In this document: piece after piece, positions 12,406 through 25,368 of the stretch
Numbering within the stretch: the stretch's first letter is position 1
Layout of the letters: the number at the start of each line of letters is the position of its first letter
Assembly: GCA_024803745.1 (NCBI GenBank)
Contig: JANJXV010000194.1
Location: 1,054,001 to 1,118,000, forward strand
Source of the DNA: Megascapheus bottae
Lineage: Eukaryota; Chordata; Mammalia; Rodentia; Geomyidae
Direction of reading: 5' to 3'
Length of the DNA stretch: 64,000 nt
Notes under the pieces: generated by a model
Databases searched by the model: none
What the model was told of the DNA's origin: nothing
The model's input: the letters and a program-made list of their open reading frames with translations, nothing else
Translations under genes and position numbers: made by a program

Positions 12406-12465
12406 GTAAATTTCTAAGAAGAAATGTATTTGAACCCATCATCCTCCCCACACACTACAACTTTC

Positions 12466-12879
12466 TTTTTTTTCATTTTTTTATTGTAATTAGTAAAAGG
12501 GTTAGATGATATTTGCCAGATAGAAGGTGCATTAATTCACATACATTGATACCCTTTCACATGTCTTGGTACCCATTTCCCTCCAACCCCACACCCCCCA
12601 CCCGTCTTGGTTTTCCCCCCTTCCCTATCAAATTTCAAATATCCAAATACAAATAAATTCAATATATCAGATAACAAAGTGAGATACTATACCAATATGG
12701 GATAACCAAGGGACAGCAAGCGAGATGAGAGACAACATAGTACATTAAGGACAACAATCATTCATTATATGGCTTTTGTGTCAATATCCTGGAGGTCCTT
12801 TCAATTAGCTTCACATTATATGGCCTTATATATGGCCTTTTGCTCTATTGCCAGTCTCTGCTAGTAGAGCCCAAGGTTT
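12466..12879 (-). other. L1 B 3' UTR with G-rich tract
   Basis: About 410 bp after the ORF2 stop. Between about 12570 and 12630 the element's sense strand is G-rich, with four or more runs of three or more G (for instance GGGGGGTGTGGGG and GGGGGGAAAACC). Such tracts are a known feature of mammalian L1 3' UTRs and could fold as a G-quadruplex. The tail at 12466-12485 is A-rich in sense but short and mixed. Confidence 0.75.
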
Positions 12880-15800
12880 CTAATGATTATGACGAATGAG
12901 GGAAACCACTGAGCCTAAGTTCCTTTGAGTCTGGCTTACTTCACTTAATATGATTTGTTCTAAGTCTTTCCATTTCCTAACAAATGGGGCGATGTCATTC
13001 TTTCTGACAGCAGCATAGAATTCCATTGTGTACAAATACCACAACTTGTTGATCCACTCATCAACTGAGGGACATCTGGGTTGGTTCCATATCTTTGCTA
13101 TGGTGAATAGTGCTGCAATGAACATTGTTGTGCTAGTGGGTTTAGTATGCCCTTGTTTCTGGATTGTTGGGTAAATGCCAAGTACTGGAATTGCTGGGTC
13201 ATAGGGGAGTTGTATGTTTAGCGTTTTGAGGCACTGCCGCACTGCTTTCCATAGTGGTTGAACGAGTTTGCACTCCCACCAACAGTGTAGTAGTGATCCC
13301 TCCTGACCACATCCCCTCCAGCATCTGTTGTCATTCGTTTTCCTGATCCTGGCCATTCTAACTGGAGTTAGGTGAAATCTTAGACTTGTTTTGATTTGCA
13401 TTTCTTTTATGACCAGAGATGTTGAGCATTTCTTCATGTGTCTATAGGCCATTTTTGTTTCTTCTTCAGAGAAGACTCTCTTTAAGTCTTTGGCCCATTT
13501 TGTAATGGGATGGGTGTTACTTTGGAGGTTAGTTTTGGGGTGATTCCATTTTTTGAGTTGTTGATATATTTTAGATATGAGGCCTTGTTCCGTTGTTTGG
13601 GTGGTGAAGATCTTCTCCCACTCTGTAGGCTTCCTGATTAGTTTACTAGCTATATCCGTTGCCATACAAAAGCTCTGCAGTTTAATGCAGTCCCACTTAT
13701 CCAGCCTTTCTCTGATTTGTTGTGATTCTTGGTCCTTATTAAGAAAGTTTCGACCTGTACCAAGGAGGCCTAGTGTATCTCCTATTCCTTCCTGTAAACT
13801 TTTCAGTGTGTCAGCTTTTACCTCCACGTCTTTGATCCATTTGGAGTTAATTCTAGTGCAAGGTGACAAAGAAGGATCCAACTTTAGTTTGCTGCAGGTG
13901 TTTAACCAGTTCTGCCAGCACAACTTGTTGAAGAGGCTATCTTTCTTCCATTCTATTTTTTTGGCTCCCTGGTCAAAGATTAGGTGGCCATAGGTCTGTG
14001 GTTTAATATCTGGGTCCTCAGTTCTACTCCATTGGACTTCAGGCCTGTTCTTGTGCCAGTACCAAGCTGTTTTGAGAATTATAGCTCTGTAATAGAGCCT
14101 TAAGTTTGGAATTGAAATTCCTCCAGCGCTGTTCTTTCTGCTAAGAAGTGTTTTTGCTATACGGGGTCTTTTATTATTCCATATGAAATTTTGAATTGCC
14201 TCTTCTATGTCTTTAAAGAATGACATTGGGATGTCGATGGGTATTACATTGAATTTGTAGATAGCCCTTGGCAAGATTGTCATTTTCACAATGTTGATTC
14301 TTCCAATCCAGGACCATGGGAGGTTTTTCCATTTCCTTAGTTCTGCTTTAATTTCCTTTTTTAGGGTTTTAAAGTTTTCATCTAAACGGTCCTTTACATT
14401 CTTAGTTAAGCTAATTGCTAGGTACTTTATTTTCTTTGAGGCTATTGTGAAAGGATTTTCTTTCCTGATTATTGCCTCGTTCCTCTCAGTGTTGGCGTAA
14501 AGTAAGGCAGTTGATTTGTGAGGGTTGATTTTATGGCCTGCTACCCTTCCAAAGCTTTGAATCAGCTCAAGGAGCTTGGGAGTAGAGTCTATAGGATTCT
14601 TTAAATACAGAATCATGTCATCTGCAAAGAGGGATAGTTTTATTTCCTCTTTCCCTACTTGGATCCCCTTTATGCTTGCTTCTTGCCATATTGCACTGCC
14701 TAGGAATTCTAGTACTATGTTAAAAAGGAGTGGAGAGAATGGGCATCCTTGTCTCGTTCCTGATTTTAGAGGGAATGGCTTTAGATTTTCACCATTAAGT
14801 ATAATACTAGCAGTGGGTTTCTCATACACAGCCTTTATTACATTGAGAAATGTTCCATGGATTCCTAGTTTCTCCACATCTTTTAACATAAAGGGGTTTT
14901 GGATCTTGTCAAATGCCTTTTCCGCATCTATTGAGACAATCATGTGATTTTATCCCTGCTCCTGTTGATGTGTTGAATTATATTAATTGATTTGTGTATG
15001 TTGAACCAGCTTTGCCTCCCTGTGATGAATCCAGTTTGATCATAGTGTATATTTTTTTTGATGAGTTGTTGTAGACGGTTGGCCAGTATTTTGTTGAGAA
15101 GTTTTGCATCGATGTTCATCAAAGAAATGGGTCTATAGATCTCTTTCTTTGATGAATCTCTGTCTGGTTTGGGGATGAGGGATATGCTGGCTTCACAGAA
15201 TCAGTTTAGTAAAGAACCTTCATTTTCAATTTCGTTGAAGAGCTTGAGGAGTATTGGTGTGAGCTCTGCTTTGAAGACCTTATAGAATTCAGCTGTGTAT
15301 CCATCTGGCCCTGGGCTCTTTTTAAGTGGAAGTTGTCTAATTTCCATTTCTATTTCAGAGCTTGAAATAGGCCTGTTGAGTTGGGTTAGCTCTTCTTGGT
15401 TCAGTGTGTGTATGTTAATATTGTCTAGGAATTCATCCATTCCTTCTAGATTCTCAAATTTGTTGGCGTAAAGGTTTGAGAAGTATTCCCTCATGATATT
15501 CTGGATCTTGGTAATTTCTGTCGTGATATTACCATTTTCATCTGCGATTTTGTTTATTTCCATATGCTCTCTTCTTTTTTTGGTAAGATTTGCTAAGGGC
15601 TTGTCAATTTTGTTAATTCTTTCAAGAACCAACTCCTTGTTTTGTTGATTCTTTCTATAGTTTCTTTTATTCCAAATCATTTAATTCTGCTTTGATTTTA
15701 ATAATTTGTTTTCTCCTAATGGGTTTAGGGTTGGTTTGTTGCTCTTTTCCAGGAGGTTAAGGTGAGACATTAACTAGTTGGTTTGCCATTTTTCCAACTT

Positions 15801-16721
15801 GCTGTTGTAGGCACTCCACGCTATAAATTTTCCTCTGAGTACTGCCTTTGTTGTGTCCCTAAGGAGCTGATATTTGTGTGCTCCTTATTGTTAAATTTCA
15901 TAAACAGTTGGATATCTGTTCTGATCTCTTCGATTACCCATTGTTTTTGATTCAACAATGTGTGGTTCAGTCTCCATGAGTTACAGGGTTTTCTTTGGTG
16001 GAGATGTGTGTTCAGCTCCAATTTGATGCCTTTATGGTCTGAGAGTGTGCATGGAATAATTTCCGTGTTTCTGAATCTGTCCAGGTTTGCTTTATGGCCA
16101 AAGATGTGGTCTATTTTGGAAAATGTTCCATGTGCTGCTGAGAAAAACGTATATTGTGGTGTTACTGGGTGGAATATTCTGCAGATGTCTGTTAGATCTA
16201 GTTGGTCTATATAGTTGTTCAGTTCTAAGGTTTCTCTGTTGAGTTTTTGCCTTGTTGATCTGTCCATAGGTGAGAGTGGTGTGTTAAACTCACCAACAAT
16301 AACTGTGTTTCGATCTATGTATGGTTTCAGTGTAAGTAAAGTTTGCTTGATGAAGTTTGGAGCTCCGGGATTGGGTGTGTAAATATTTAGGATTGTTATG
16401 TCTTCCGGGAGGAAAGATCCCTTTAGTAGTATGTAGTAACCTTCTTTGTCTTTTCTTACTAATTTTAGTTTGAAGTCTATTGTATCTGATATGAGGATGG
16501 CAACTCTAGCCTGTTTAAGGGGGCAGTTAGCTTGATAGAGTTTATTCCAACCTCTCACTTTCAAAAGATGATTGTTTTTGGGTAAGATGTGTCTCTCGAA
16601 GTCAGCAGAACGATGGCTCTTGCTTTTTGATCCAACTAGACAACCTATGCCGTTTAATTGGAGAGTTAAGTCCATTGATATTGAGAGTTAGGATTGAGAG
16701 ATATTTATTAGTTCCTAGCAT
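12880..16721 (-). pseudogene. L1 B ORF2 (endonuclease/reverse transcriptase), dead
   Basis: L1 ORF2 protein nicks target DNA and copies L1 RNA by target-primed reverse transcription. The reading runs from MLGTNKYLSILTLNINGLN (16721) to IRHNH (12880), about 1280 codons, the usual size. Present: the endonuclease block with LSDHKGIKLEL; the reverse-transcriptase core with [11 protein letters not shown]; the C-terminal Cys block [13 protein letters not shown]. Lesions: a stop and frame change near the N-terminus (around 16610); GEFNTPLS where the family has catalytic Asp in GDFNTPLS; frame loss between 15680 and 15821; a TGA after GSLLN near 15200; and a 1-nt frame change at 14940-14943, just before [15 protein letters not shown]. 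The last 687 codons are open. Confidence 0.92.
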
Positions 16722-16769
16722 TTTTAAAAGCTTTTAGTAGGGCCTGTGTCTTGACAGTTCTTGTGGTCC

Positions 16770-17953
16770 TTAGATGGTATGCTGTTTAGGTGCCATTTCT
16801 TTCCCTATATTGCATTTATTTTGGTTTTCTATGTATAGAGCATCTTTGAGAATTCTCTGTAGTGTTGGTTTTGTTTCGACATATTGTTGCAGCTTTTCCC
16901 GGGAATGGAATGTTTTTATTTTTCCCTCAGTTATGAATGAGAGCTTTGCTGGCTACAGTATTATTGGTTAGAAGTTATTTGACATAAGGGCATGACATAT
17001 ATGCTTCCAGTCACTTCGTGCTTGCATGGTCTCTGCTGAGAAATCTGGGGTTATTCTGATTGGTTTGCCTTTGTAGGTTACTGATCCCTTTTCCCTGGCT
17101 GCCTTTAGGATCTTTCCTTTCGTTTCTATTGATCCAGTTCGTATCACAATGTGGCGGTGGGATGTTCTTTTCTGGTCAGGTCTGTTTGGGGTTCTAAAAG
17201 CTTCTCGTATCTGGATGGGCCTGCCCTTCTGGATATTTGGGAAATTCTCTGAGATGATTCCCTGAAGTATATTTCCAATACCATTGACCTCTTTCTCCAC
17301 GCCCTCCTCAGTACCAACTAGACTTACATGAGGCTTCCTAATTGTATCTTGGACCTCCTGAAGCGCTCTCTCATATTTCCTAGACTTGGATTGACTCATT
17401 TTCTGTTCTTTATAATACCTAAATTATCTTCAGCCACGGAAATTCTCTCCTCTGCAATGTCTAACCTGCTATCAAAGCTATCTACTTTATTTTTCATCTC
17501 CCTTGCTTCTAATTGCTCACTTTGGATGCCTTGCATCCCTTGTTTTAGATCATGTATGGATTTCTTTATCTCCTTGATTCCCTTTTGAGTGGTTAGCTCA
17601 GTAGCTTTATTTTCTTTGGACATTTGCTGGAGTTTGGTCACGTTTTTATTTGTGGATTCTTTGAATTCATCCATCTTTCTTTGAAAAACCTTTATTATGG
17701 CCTCCTTTATGGCTTCTTCTTTTTCACTTATCACCTTGTTTTTGCTTTCCTCTTGTTCAGGTATGGCTTCCTCCATTATCTCTTTCTTTATATTTTCACA
17801 TTTTTCATTAATGATGTTTATCAATTGCATTTGTGTAGCAATTGGAAGACTCTCCTCTAGGTTTGCCAGTGACTGTTCCATTGTCTGTTTACATTGGGTG
17901 GGGGATGTTGTTTCTTGATTTGACATTTTTCTTGAGTTTCTTGTTCTGCCCAT
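16770..17953 (-). pseudogene. L1 B ORF1, dead (split)
   Basis: About 394 codons in the usual order. The N-terminus is MGRTRNSRKMSNQETTSPTQ. A Glu/Lys-rich coiled coil follows (LDIAEERISVAEDN at its end), then the RRM region (IRKPHVSLVG; family usual RPNLRLIG) and a C-terminal domain with TPNRPDQKRTSHRHIVI. The coiled-coil half ends in TGA at 17396, and the RRM half starts at an ATG overlapping that TGA by ATGA at 17399, one frame back. A further early stop lies after ALMSNNF near 16968, and the family's ILYPAKLSF region also holds a stop. The final TAA is at 16770. Confidence 0.92.
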
Positions 17954-18513
17954 TTGAAAATGGGAGCAAGATTACTACTAAATACGATTATAGTTTTTCA
18001 GCTATAACCAACCTAGGCCTCTGGAGCTGGCAGACACTAGATGTTCACAAGTTTTGATTGGTATTATCACTCTTTCTTTTTGTGCACTTACAGACCAGCC
18101 TAATACAACCACTGATAAGCGATTTATACCCAAAACAATAAGCCTCTCAATCCAAACTCTATTGTCTTTAAGTCCCTCTGAGCCTAGAGAATAATTAACC
18201 ACCTACATATACAATATTGCTCAACAGCCATCAAGTGTAGATCCGTGCAGTATAAGGGTTGAAAGACGAGCAGAGGTCCAGAGATAGAAAAAAAGAATGA
18301 GAGAGGTCAGGGGAGGTGCAAGAGGATTAACGTAGGAGTGTAAGAATATTGTAGTAATGAAGAAAAGTTATAGCATAAGGATAACTGACATAAGTTGTTA
18401 AGTAGGTAGCATATTTGAGTACAAAGTTTGGAAAGTATTAGAATAAAACTTATGTGTTGCTGCACGACTAGCTCTTAGCCCAACCAGTGGGCTCACAGTG
18501 GACCATGGGAGGG
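17954..18513 (-). promoter_or_regulatory. L1 B 5' UTR (promoter region)
   Basis: 560 bp matching the L1 A 5' UTR with a few substitutions. It directly abuts spacer 2, so an L1 promoter here would fire away from the plus-strand RalGDS-like exon. Antisense promoter activity, known for some L1s, would point into the spacer; nothing in the sequence proves it. Confidence 0.6.
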
Positions 18514-19886
18514 ATCTGTTTTTCTTGTCTACGTTGAGGGAGAGGGGTATTTCACAAGATGCAGAAGCGAAGATTTCAGAAGCAAAAGCTGTGAGTGAAT
18601 TAGCTCGTAAAAAGCATTTTTATTTTCTTTTATCTTTCTGCCAGTCTTGGGGCTTGAATTCAGGGCCTGAGCACTGTCCTCGGGTTTTCTCAAGTCTAGC
18701 CCTCTGCCACTTGAGCCACAGTGCCACATCTAGATTTTCCATCTATGTGGTACTGAGCAATCAACCCCAGATCTTCATGGATGCTAGGCAAGCACTCTAC
18801 CACTATGCCAAACTCTCAACCCTGACATAGTAATTATAAAGTCATCATCATCATCATCATATCCAAATATCCTTTCTCCTACAAAGAATGAACACTTAAC
18901 TGTGTCTAATGCTTTTTTTTAATTTCACTAATTCTTCTGTGTTTTTCCCTCTTGCATTTTTTACACATGACAGCAAAGCTAATCATCAGGAAAAAATTGA
19001 TTAGGATACAGAAACCTAATAATATCCTAGTAGATTGACGTCAAAAATATGTGCAAGATGCCCTGTGTGTTTGACCTAGTGGGAGAGTCCTTGGCTACCA
19101 AGCAGTAAGCCTCAGGTTTGATTCCTCATTACCACATACATAGAAAACGCTGCAAGTGGTGCTGTGGCTCGGTGGGACAGCTAAAGCCTAAAGAAAGCCC
19201 AAGAACAATGTTCACACTCTGAGGTCAAGTCCCAAGACTAGCAAAAACAAAAAAAATTCGACAAGGGGCAAAATGCAGGCAGAGAAGGCACTGTGAAGCA
19301 AATGTTTTGTAAAGGATGAGGGCAATATTGACCCTTAAGTTTGGATCTTACCTAAGAAAGGCTCCTTGAGCCTGAGACCAGACTGGTAGTTGGGCCTAGT
19401 GGAAGACATTGGGATTGGACAAATAAGGTGTGCTGTATACTACATACACATGTATATTATGAGACTGGAGGAGAGATTCAGCCTCCAGTATGTCTTTGGT
19501 GAGGTCTTTTGTGAGCAAGGATCTTTGGTCATTGGGCCCTGAAAGGTGACCCTGCCTCCCTCACAATGGAACAGAATATGGAACCCTGGTAACCAAGCCA
19601 CTGTAACTAACAACCAGCTCAAGCCAGCTCACTTGGCCTGTGGCTCAGGAGGAAGAAAGATGTTGCTGTGCTGTTGCCAAAGTTCAGGAACTTCGAGTCT
19701 CAGGCATGGAAGTTGTGGATGTCTTACTCGAAGATGTACATGCTAGATCATTGCCAAGCCACAAATCCAGTATAACAGAACTTTCTCTAAGAAGAAGGCC
19801 AGGAAAATCCAGGGCAACCAGATGAGGTAAATTTCTAAGAAGAAATGTATTTGACCCCATCATCCTCCCCACACACTACAACTTTC
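18514..19886 (+). repeat. Array spacer 2 (RalGDS-like 5' end)
   Basis: 1373 bp, the same block as spacer 1, between the 5' end of L1 B and the 3' end of L1 C. It includes a minus ID-like SINE (about 18624-18824), a CAT repeat with six units (18843-18860) and a plus ID-like SINE (about 19065-19255). By eye it is closer to spacer 1 than to spacers 3 and 4 (shared CAT count and shared 'caaccccagatcttc'). Confidence 0.88.
19660..19826 (+). pseudogene. RalGDS-like first exon, spacer 2
   Basis: Same structure as in spacer 1: ATG, MLLCCCQSSGTSSLRH, the shared TAG, then the basic FSKKKARK stretch and the donor GAG|GTAAAT. Two Cys-region residues differ from spacer 1. It has no downstream exon, because L1 C follows at 19887. 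Confidence 0.48.
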
Positions 19887-20299
19887 TCTTTTTTCATTTT
19901 TTTATTGTAATTAGTAAAAGGGTTAGATGATATTTGCCAGATAGAAGGTGCATTAATTCACATACATTGATACCCTTTCACATGTCTTGGTACACATTTC
20001 CCTCCAAACCAACACCCCCCACCCGTATTGGTTTTCCCCCCTTCCCTACCAAATTTCAAATATCCAAATACAAATAAATTAAATATATCAGATAACAAAG
20101 TGAGATACTATACCAATATGGGATAACCAAGGGACAGCAAATGAGATGAGAGACAACATAGTACATTAAGGACAACAATCATTCATTATATGGCTTTTGT
20201 GTCAATATCCTGGAGGTCCTTTCAATTAGCTTCACATTATATGGCCTTATATATGGTCTTTGCTCTGTTCACAATCTCTGCTAGTAGAGCCCAAGGTTT

Positions 20300-23200
20300 C
20301 TACTGATTATGACGAATGAGGGAAACCACTGAGCCTAAGTTCCTTTGAGTCTGGCTTACTTCACTTAATATGATTTGTTCTAAGTCTTTCCATTTCCTAA
20401 CAAATGGGGCGATGTCATTCTTTCTGACAGCAGCATAGAATTCCATTGTGTACAAATACCACAACTTGTTGATCCACTCATCAACTGAGGGACATCTGGG
20501 TTGGTTCCATATCTTTGCTATGGTGAATAGTGCTGCAATGAACATTGTTGTGCTAGTGGGTTTAGTATGCCCTTGTTTCTGGATTGTTGGGTAAATGCCA
20601 AGTACTGGAATTGCTGGGTCATAGGGGAGTTGTATGTTTAGCGTTTTGAGGCACTGCCGCACTGCTTTCCATAGTGGTTGAACGAGTTTGCACTCCCACC
20701 AACAGTGTAGTAGTGATCCCTTCTGACCACATCCCCTCCAGCATCTGTTGTCATTCGTTTTCCTGATCCTGGCCATTCTAACTGGAGTTAGGTGGAATCT
20801 TAGACTTGTTATGATTTGCATTTCTTTTATGACCAGAGATGTTGAGCATTTCTTCATGTGTCTATAGGCCATTTTTGTTTCTTCTTCAGAGAAGACTCTC
20901 TTTAAGTCTTTGGCCCATTTTGTAATGGGATGGGTGTTACTTTGGAGGTTAGTTTTGGAGTGATTCAATTTTTTGAGTTGTTGATATATTTTAGATATGA
21001 GGCCTTGTTCCGTTGTTTGGGTGGTGAAGATCTTCTCCCACTCTGTAGGCTTCCTGATTAGTTTACTAGCTATATCCGTTGCCATACAAAAGCTCTGCAG
21101 TTTAATGCAGTCCCACTTATCCAGCCTTTCTCTGATTTGTTGTGATTCTTGGTCCTTATTAAGAAAGTTTCGACCTGGACCAAGGAGGCCTAGTGTATCT
21201 CCTATTCCTTCCTGTAAACTTTTCAGTGTGTCAGCTTTTACCTCCACGTCTTTGATCCATTTGGAGTTAATGCTAGTGCAAGGGGACAAAGAAGGATCCA
21301 ACTTTAGTTTTCTGCAGGTGTTTAACCAGTTCTGCCAGCACAACTTGTTGAAGAGGCTATCTTTCTTCCATTCTATTTTTTTGGCTCCCTGGTCAAAGAT
21401 TAGGTGGCCATAGGTCTGTGGTTTAATATCTGGGTCCGCAGTTCTACTCCATTGGACTTCAGGCCTGTTCCTGTGCGAGTACCAAGCTGTTTTGAGAATT
21501 ATAGCTCTGTAATAGAGCCTTAAGTTTGGAATTGAAATTCCTCCAGCGCTGTTCTTTCTGCGAAGAAGTGTTTTTGCTATACGGGGTCTTTTATTATTCC
21601 ATATGAAATTTTGAATTGCCTCTTCTATGTCTTTAAAGAATGACATTGGGATGTTGATGGGTATTACATTGAATTTGTAGATAGCCCTTGGCAAGATTTT
21701 CATTTTCACAATGTTCATTCTTCCAATCCAGGAGCACGGGAGGTTTTTCCATTTCCTTAGTTCTGCTTTAATTTCCTTTTTTAGGGTTTTAAAGTTTTCA
21801 TCTAAACGGACCTTTACATTCTTAGTTAAGCTAATTGCTAGGTACTTTATTTTCTTTGAGGCTATTGTGAAAGGATTTTCTTTCCTGATTATTGCCTCGT
21901 TCCTCTCAGTGTTGGCGTAAAGTAAGGCAGTTGATTTGTGAGGGTTGATTTTATGGCCTGCTACCCTTCCAAAGCTTTGAATCAGCTCAAGGAGCTTGGG
22001 AGTAGAGTCTATAGGATTCTTTAAATACAGAATCATGTCATCTGCAAAGAGGGATAGTTTTATTTCCTCTTTCCCTACTTGGATCCCCTTTATGCTTGCT
22101 TCTTGCCTTATTGCACTGCCTAGGAATTCTAGTACTATGTTAAAAAGGAGTGGAGAGAGTGGGCATCCTTGTCTCGTTCCTGATTTTAGAGGGAATGGCT
22201 TTAGATTTTCACCATTAAGTATAATACTAGCAGTGGGTTTCTGATACACAGCCTTTATTACATTGAGAAATGTTCCATGGATTCCTAGTTTCTCCACATC
22301 TTTTAACATAAAGGGGTTTTGGATCTTGTCAAATGCCTTTTCTGCATCTATTGAGACAATCATGTGATTTTATCCCTGCTCCTGTTGATGTCTTGAATTA
22401 TATTAATTGATTTGTGTATGTGGAACCAGCTTTGCCTCCCTGTGATGAATCCAGTTTGATCATAGTGTATATTTTTTTGATGAGTTGTTGTAGACGGTTG
22501 GCCAGTATTTTGTTGAGAAGTTTTGCATCGAGGTTCATCAAAGAAATGGGTCTATAGATCTCTTTCTTTGATGAATCTCTGTCTGGTTTGGGGATGAGGG
22601 ATATGCTGGCTTCACAGAATCAGTTTAGTAAAGAACCTTCATTTTCAATTTCGTTGAAGAGCTTGAGGAGTATTGGTGTGAGCTCTGCTTTGAAGACCTT
22701 ATAGAATTCAGCTGTGAATCCATCTGGCCCTGGGCTCTATTTAAGTGGAAGTTGTCTAATTTCCATTTCTATTTCAGAGCTTGAAATAGGCCTGTTGAGT
22801 TGGGTTAGCTCTTCTTGGTTCAGTGTGTGTATGTTAATATTGTCTAGGAATTCATCCATTTCTTCTAGATTCTCAAATTTGTTGGCGTAAAGGTTTTAGA
22901 AGTATTCCCTCATGATATTCTGGATCTTGGGAATTTCTGTCGTGATATTACCATTTTCATCTGCGATTTTGTTTATTTCGATATGCTCTCTTCTTTTTTT
23001 GGTAAGATTTGCTAAGGGCTTGTCAATTTTGTTAATTCTTTCAAGAACCAACTCCTTGTTTTGTTGATTCTTTCTATAGTTTTTTTATTCCAAATCATTT
23101 AATTCTGCTTTGATTTTAATAATTTGCTTTCTCCTAATGGGTTTAGGGTTGGTTTGTTGCTCTTTTCCAGGAGGTTAAGGTGAGACATTAACTAGTTGGT

Positions 23201-24136
23201 TTGCCATTTTTCCAACTTGCTGTTGTAGGCACTCAGCGCTATAAATTTTCCTCTGAGTACTGCCTTTGTTGTGTCCCTAAGGAGTTATTTGTGTGCTCCT
23301 TATTGTTAAATTTCATAAACAGTTGGATATCTGTTCTGATCTCTTCGATTACCCATTGTTTTTGATTCAATAATGTGTGGTTCAGTCTCCATGAGTTACA
23401 GCGTTTTCTTTGGTGGAGATGTGTGTTCAGCTCCAATTTGATGCCTTTATGGTCTGAGAGTGTGCATGGAATAATTTCAGTGTTTCTGAATCTGTCCAGG
23501 TTTGCTTTATGGCCTAAGATGTGGTCTATTTTGGAAAATGTTCCATGTGCTGCTAAGAAAAACGTATATTGTGGTGTTACTGGGTGGAATATTCTGCAGA
23601 TGTCTGTTAGATCTAGTTGGTCTATATAGTTGTTCAGTTCTAAGGTTTCTCTGTTGAGTTTTTGCCTTGTTGATCTGTCCATAGGTGAGAGTGGTGTGTT
23701 AAACTCACCAACAATCACTGTATTTCGATCTATGTATGGTTTCAGTGTAAGTAAAGTTTGCTTGATGAAGTTTGGAGCTCCGGGATTGGGTGTGTAAATA
23801 TTTAGGATTGTTATGTCTTCCGGGAGGAAAGATCCCTTTAGTAGTATGTAGTAACCTTCTTTGTCTTTTCTTACTAATTTTAGTTTGAAGTCTATTGTAT
23901 CTGATATGAGGATGGCAACTCTAGCCTGTTTATGGGGGCAGTTAGCTTGATAGAGTTTATTCCAACGTCTCACTTTCAAAAGATGATTGTTTTTGGGTAA
24001 GATGTGTCTCTCGAAGTCTGCAGAATGATGGCTCTTGCTTTTTGATCCAACTAGACAACCTATGCCGTTTAATTGGAGAGTTAAGTCCATTGATATTGAG
24101 AGTTAGGATTGAGAGATATTTATTAGTTCCTACCAT
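20300..24136 (-). pseudogene. L1 C ORF2, dead
   Basis: The last 687 codons (20300-22363) are open and hold [11 protein letters not shown] and the C-terminal Cys block ([13 protein letters not shown]). The endonuclease part (23239-24090) keeps LSDHKGIKLEL but also carries GEFNTPLS instead of GDFNTPLS. The TGA after GSLLN, the frame change before MIVSIDAEK and the early stop in the endonuclease match L1 B exactly. A private change turns a codon into a stop in the linker (GLKPP-type region near 22738: 'gggctctatttaag'). Confidence 0.92.
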
Positions 24137-24184
24137 TTTTAAAAGCTTTTAGTAGGGCCTGTGTCTTGACAGTTCTTGTGGTCC

Positions 24185-25368
24185 TTAGATGGTATGCTGT
24201 TTAGGTGCCATTTCTTTCCCTATATTGCATTTATTTTGGTTTTCTATGTATAGAGCATCTTTGAGAATTCTCTGTAGTGTTGGTTTTGTTTCGACATATT
24301 GTTGCAGCTTTTCCCTGGAATGGAATGTTTTTATTTTTCCCTCAGTTATGAATGAGAGCTTAGCTGGCTACAGTATTCTTGGTTGGTAGTTATTTGATAT
24401 AAGGGCATGACATATATGCTTCCAGTCACTTCGTGCTTGCATGGTCTCTGCTGAGAAATCTGGGGTTATTCTGATTGGTTTGCCTTTGTAGGTTACTGAT
24501 CCCTTTTCCCTGGCTGCCTGTTGGATCTTTCCTTTCGTTTCTATTGATCCAGTTCGTATCACAATGTGGCGGTGGGATGTTCTTTTCTGGTCAGGTCTGT
24601 TTGGGGTTCTAAAAGCTTCTCGTATCTGGATGGGCCTGCCCTTCTGGATATTTGGGAAATTCTCTGAGATGATTCCCTGAAGTATATTTCCAATACCATT
24701 GACCTCTTTCTCCACGCCCTCCTCAATACCAACTAGCCTTAAATTAGGCTTCCTAATTGTATCTTGGACCTCCTGAAGCGCTCTCTCATATTTCCTAGAT
24801 TTGGATTGACTCATTTTCTGTTCTTAATAATACCTAAATTATCTTCATCCACGGAAATTCTCTCCTCTGCAATGTCTAACCTGCTATCAAAGCTATCTAC
24901 TTTATTTTTCATCTCCCTTGCTTCTAATTGCTCACTTTTGATGCCTTGCATCCCTTGTTTTAGATCATGTATGGATTTCTTTATCTCCTTGATTTCCTTT
25001 TGAGTGGTTAGCTCAGTAGCTTTATTTTCTTTGGACATTTGCTGGAGTTTGGTCACGTTTTTATTTGTGGATTCTTTGAATTCATCCATCTTTCTTTGAA
25101 AAACCTTTATTATGGCCTCCTTTATGGCTTCTTCTTTTTCACTTATCACCTTGTTTTTGCTTTCCTCTTGTTCAGGTATGGCTTCCTCCATTATCTCTTT
25201 CTTTATATTTTCACATTTTTCATTAATGATGTTTATCAATTGCATTTGTGTAGCAATTGGAAGACTCTCCTCTAGGTTTGCCAGTGACTGTTCCATTGTC
25301 TGTTTACATTGGGTGGGGGATGTTGTTTCTTGATTTGACATTTTTCTTGAGTTTCTTGTTCTGCCCAT
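24185..25368 (-). pseudogene. L1 C ORF1, dead (split)
   Basis: It reads MGRTRNSRKMSNQETTSP through the coiled coil to a TGA at 24811. It then restarts at the overlapping ATG (24814) with MSQSKSRKYERALQEVQD and reads through the RRM and C-terminal region to NNYQPRIL, where a TAG stands at the place of the Tyr in the family's ILYPAKLSF. Both lesions are shared with the other array copies. The original TAA end is at 24185. Confidence 0.92.

Larger units (their letters stand above)
11095..12465 (+). repeat. Array spacer 1 (RalGDS-like 5' end)
   Basis: A 1371-bp non-L1 block between the 5' end of L1 A and the 3' end of L1 B. It contains a minus ID-like SINE, a CAT repeat, a plus ID-like SINE and a candidate first exon ending at a splice donor. 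An older, diverged copy lies inverted at 41603-42955 without any L1, and the similarity stops where the L1s begin on both sides. Confidence 0.88.
12466..18513 (-). mobile_element. L1 B: full-length, inactive
   Basis: 6048 bp in minus orientation with the standard order: 5' UTR (17954-18513), ORF1 (16770-17953), short spacer, ORF2 (12880-16721), 3' UTR (12466-12879), short A-rich tail. The flanks do not form a target-site duplication; both sides are array spacers. ORF1 and ORF2 carry several stops and frameshifts shared with L1 C, so it was dead before amplification. Confidence 0.93.

Noticed and set aside
13577..13993. 138-codon plus-strand frame found again at 20997, 28442 and 62842
   Set aside because: It lies antisense to L1 ORF2. 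Its repetition comes from duplication of the L1, not from selection on this frame.
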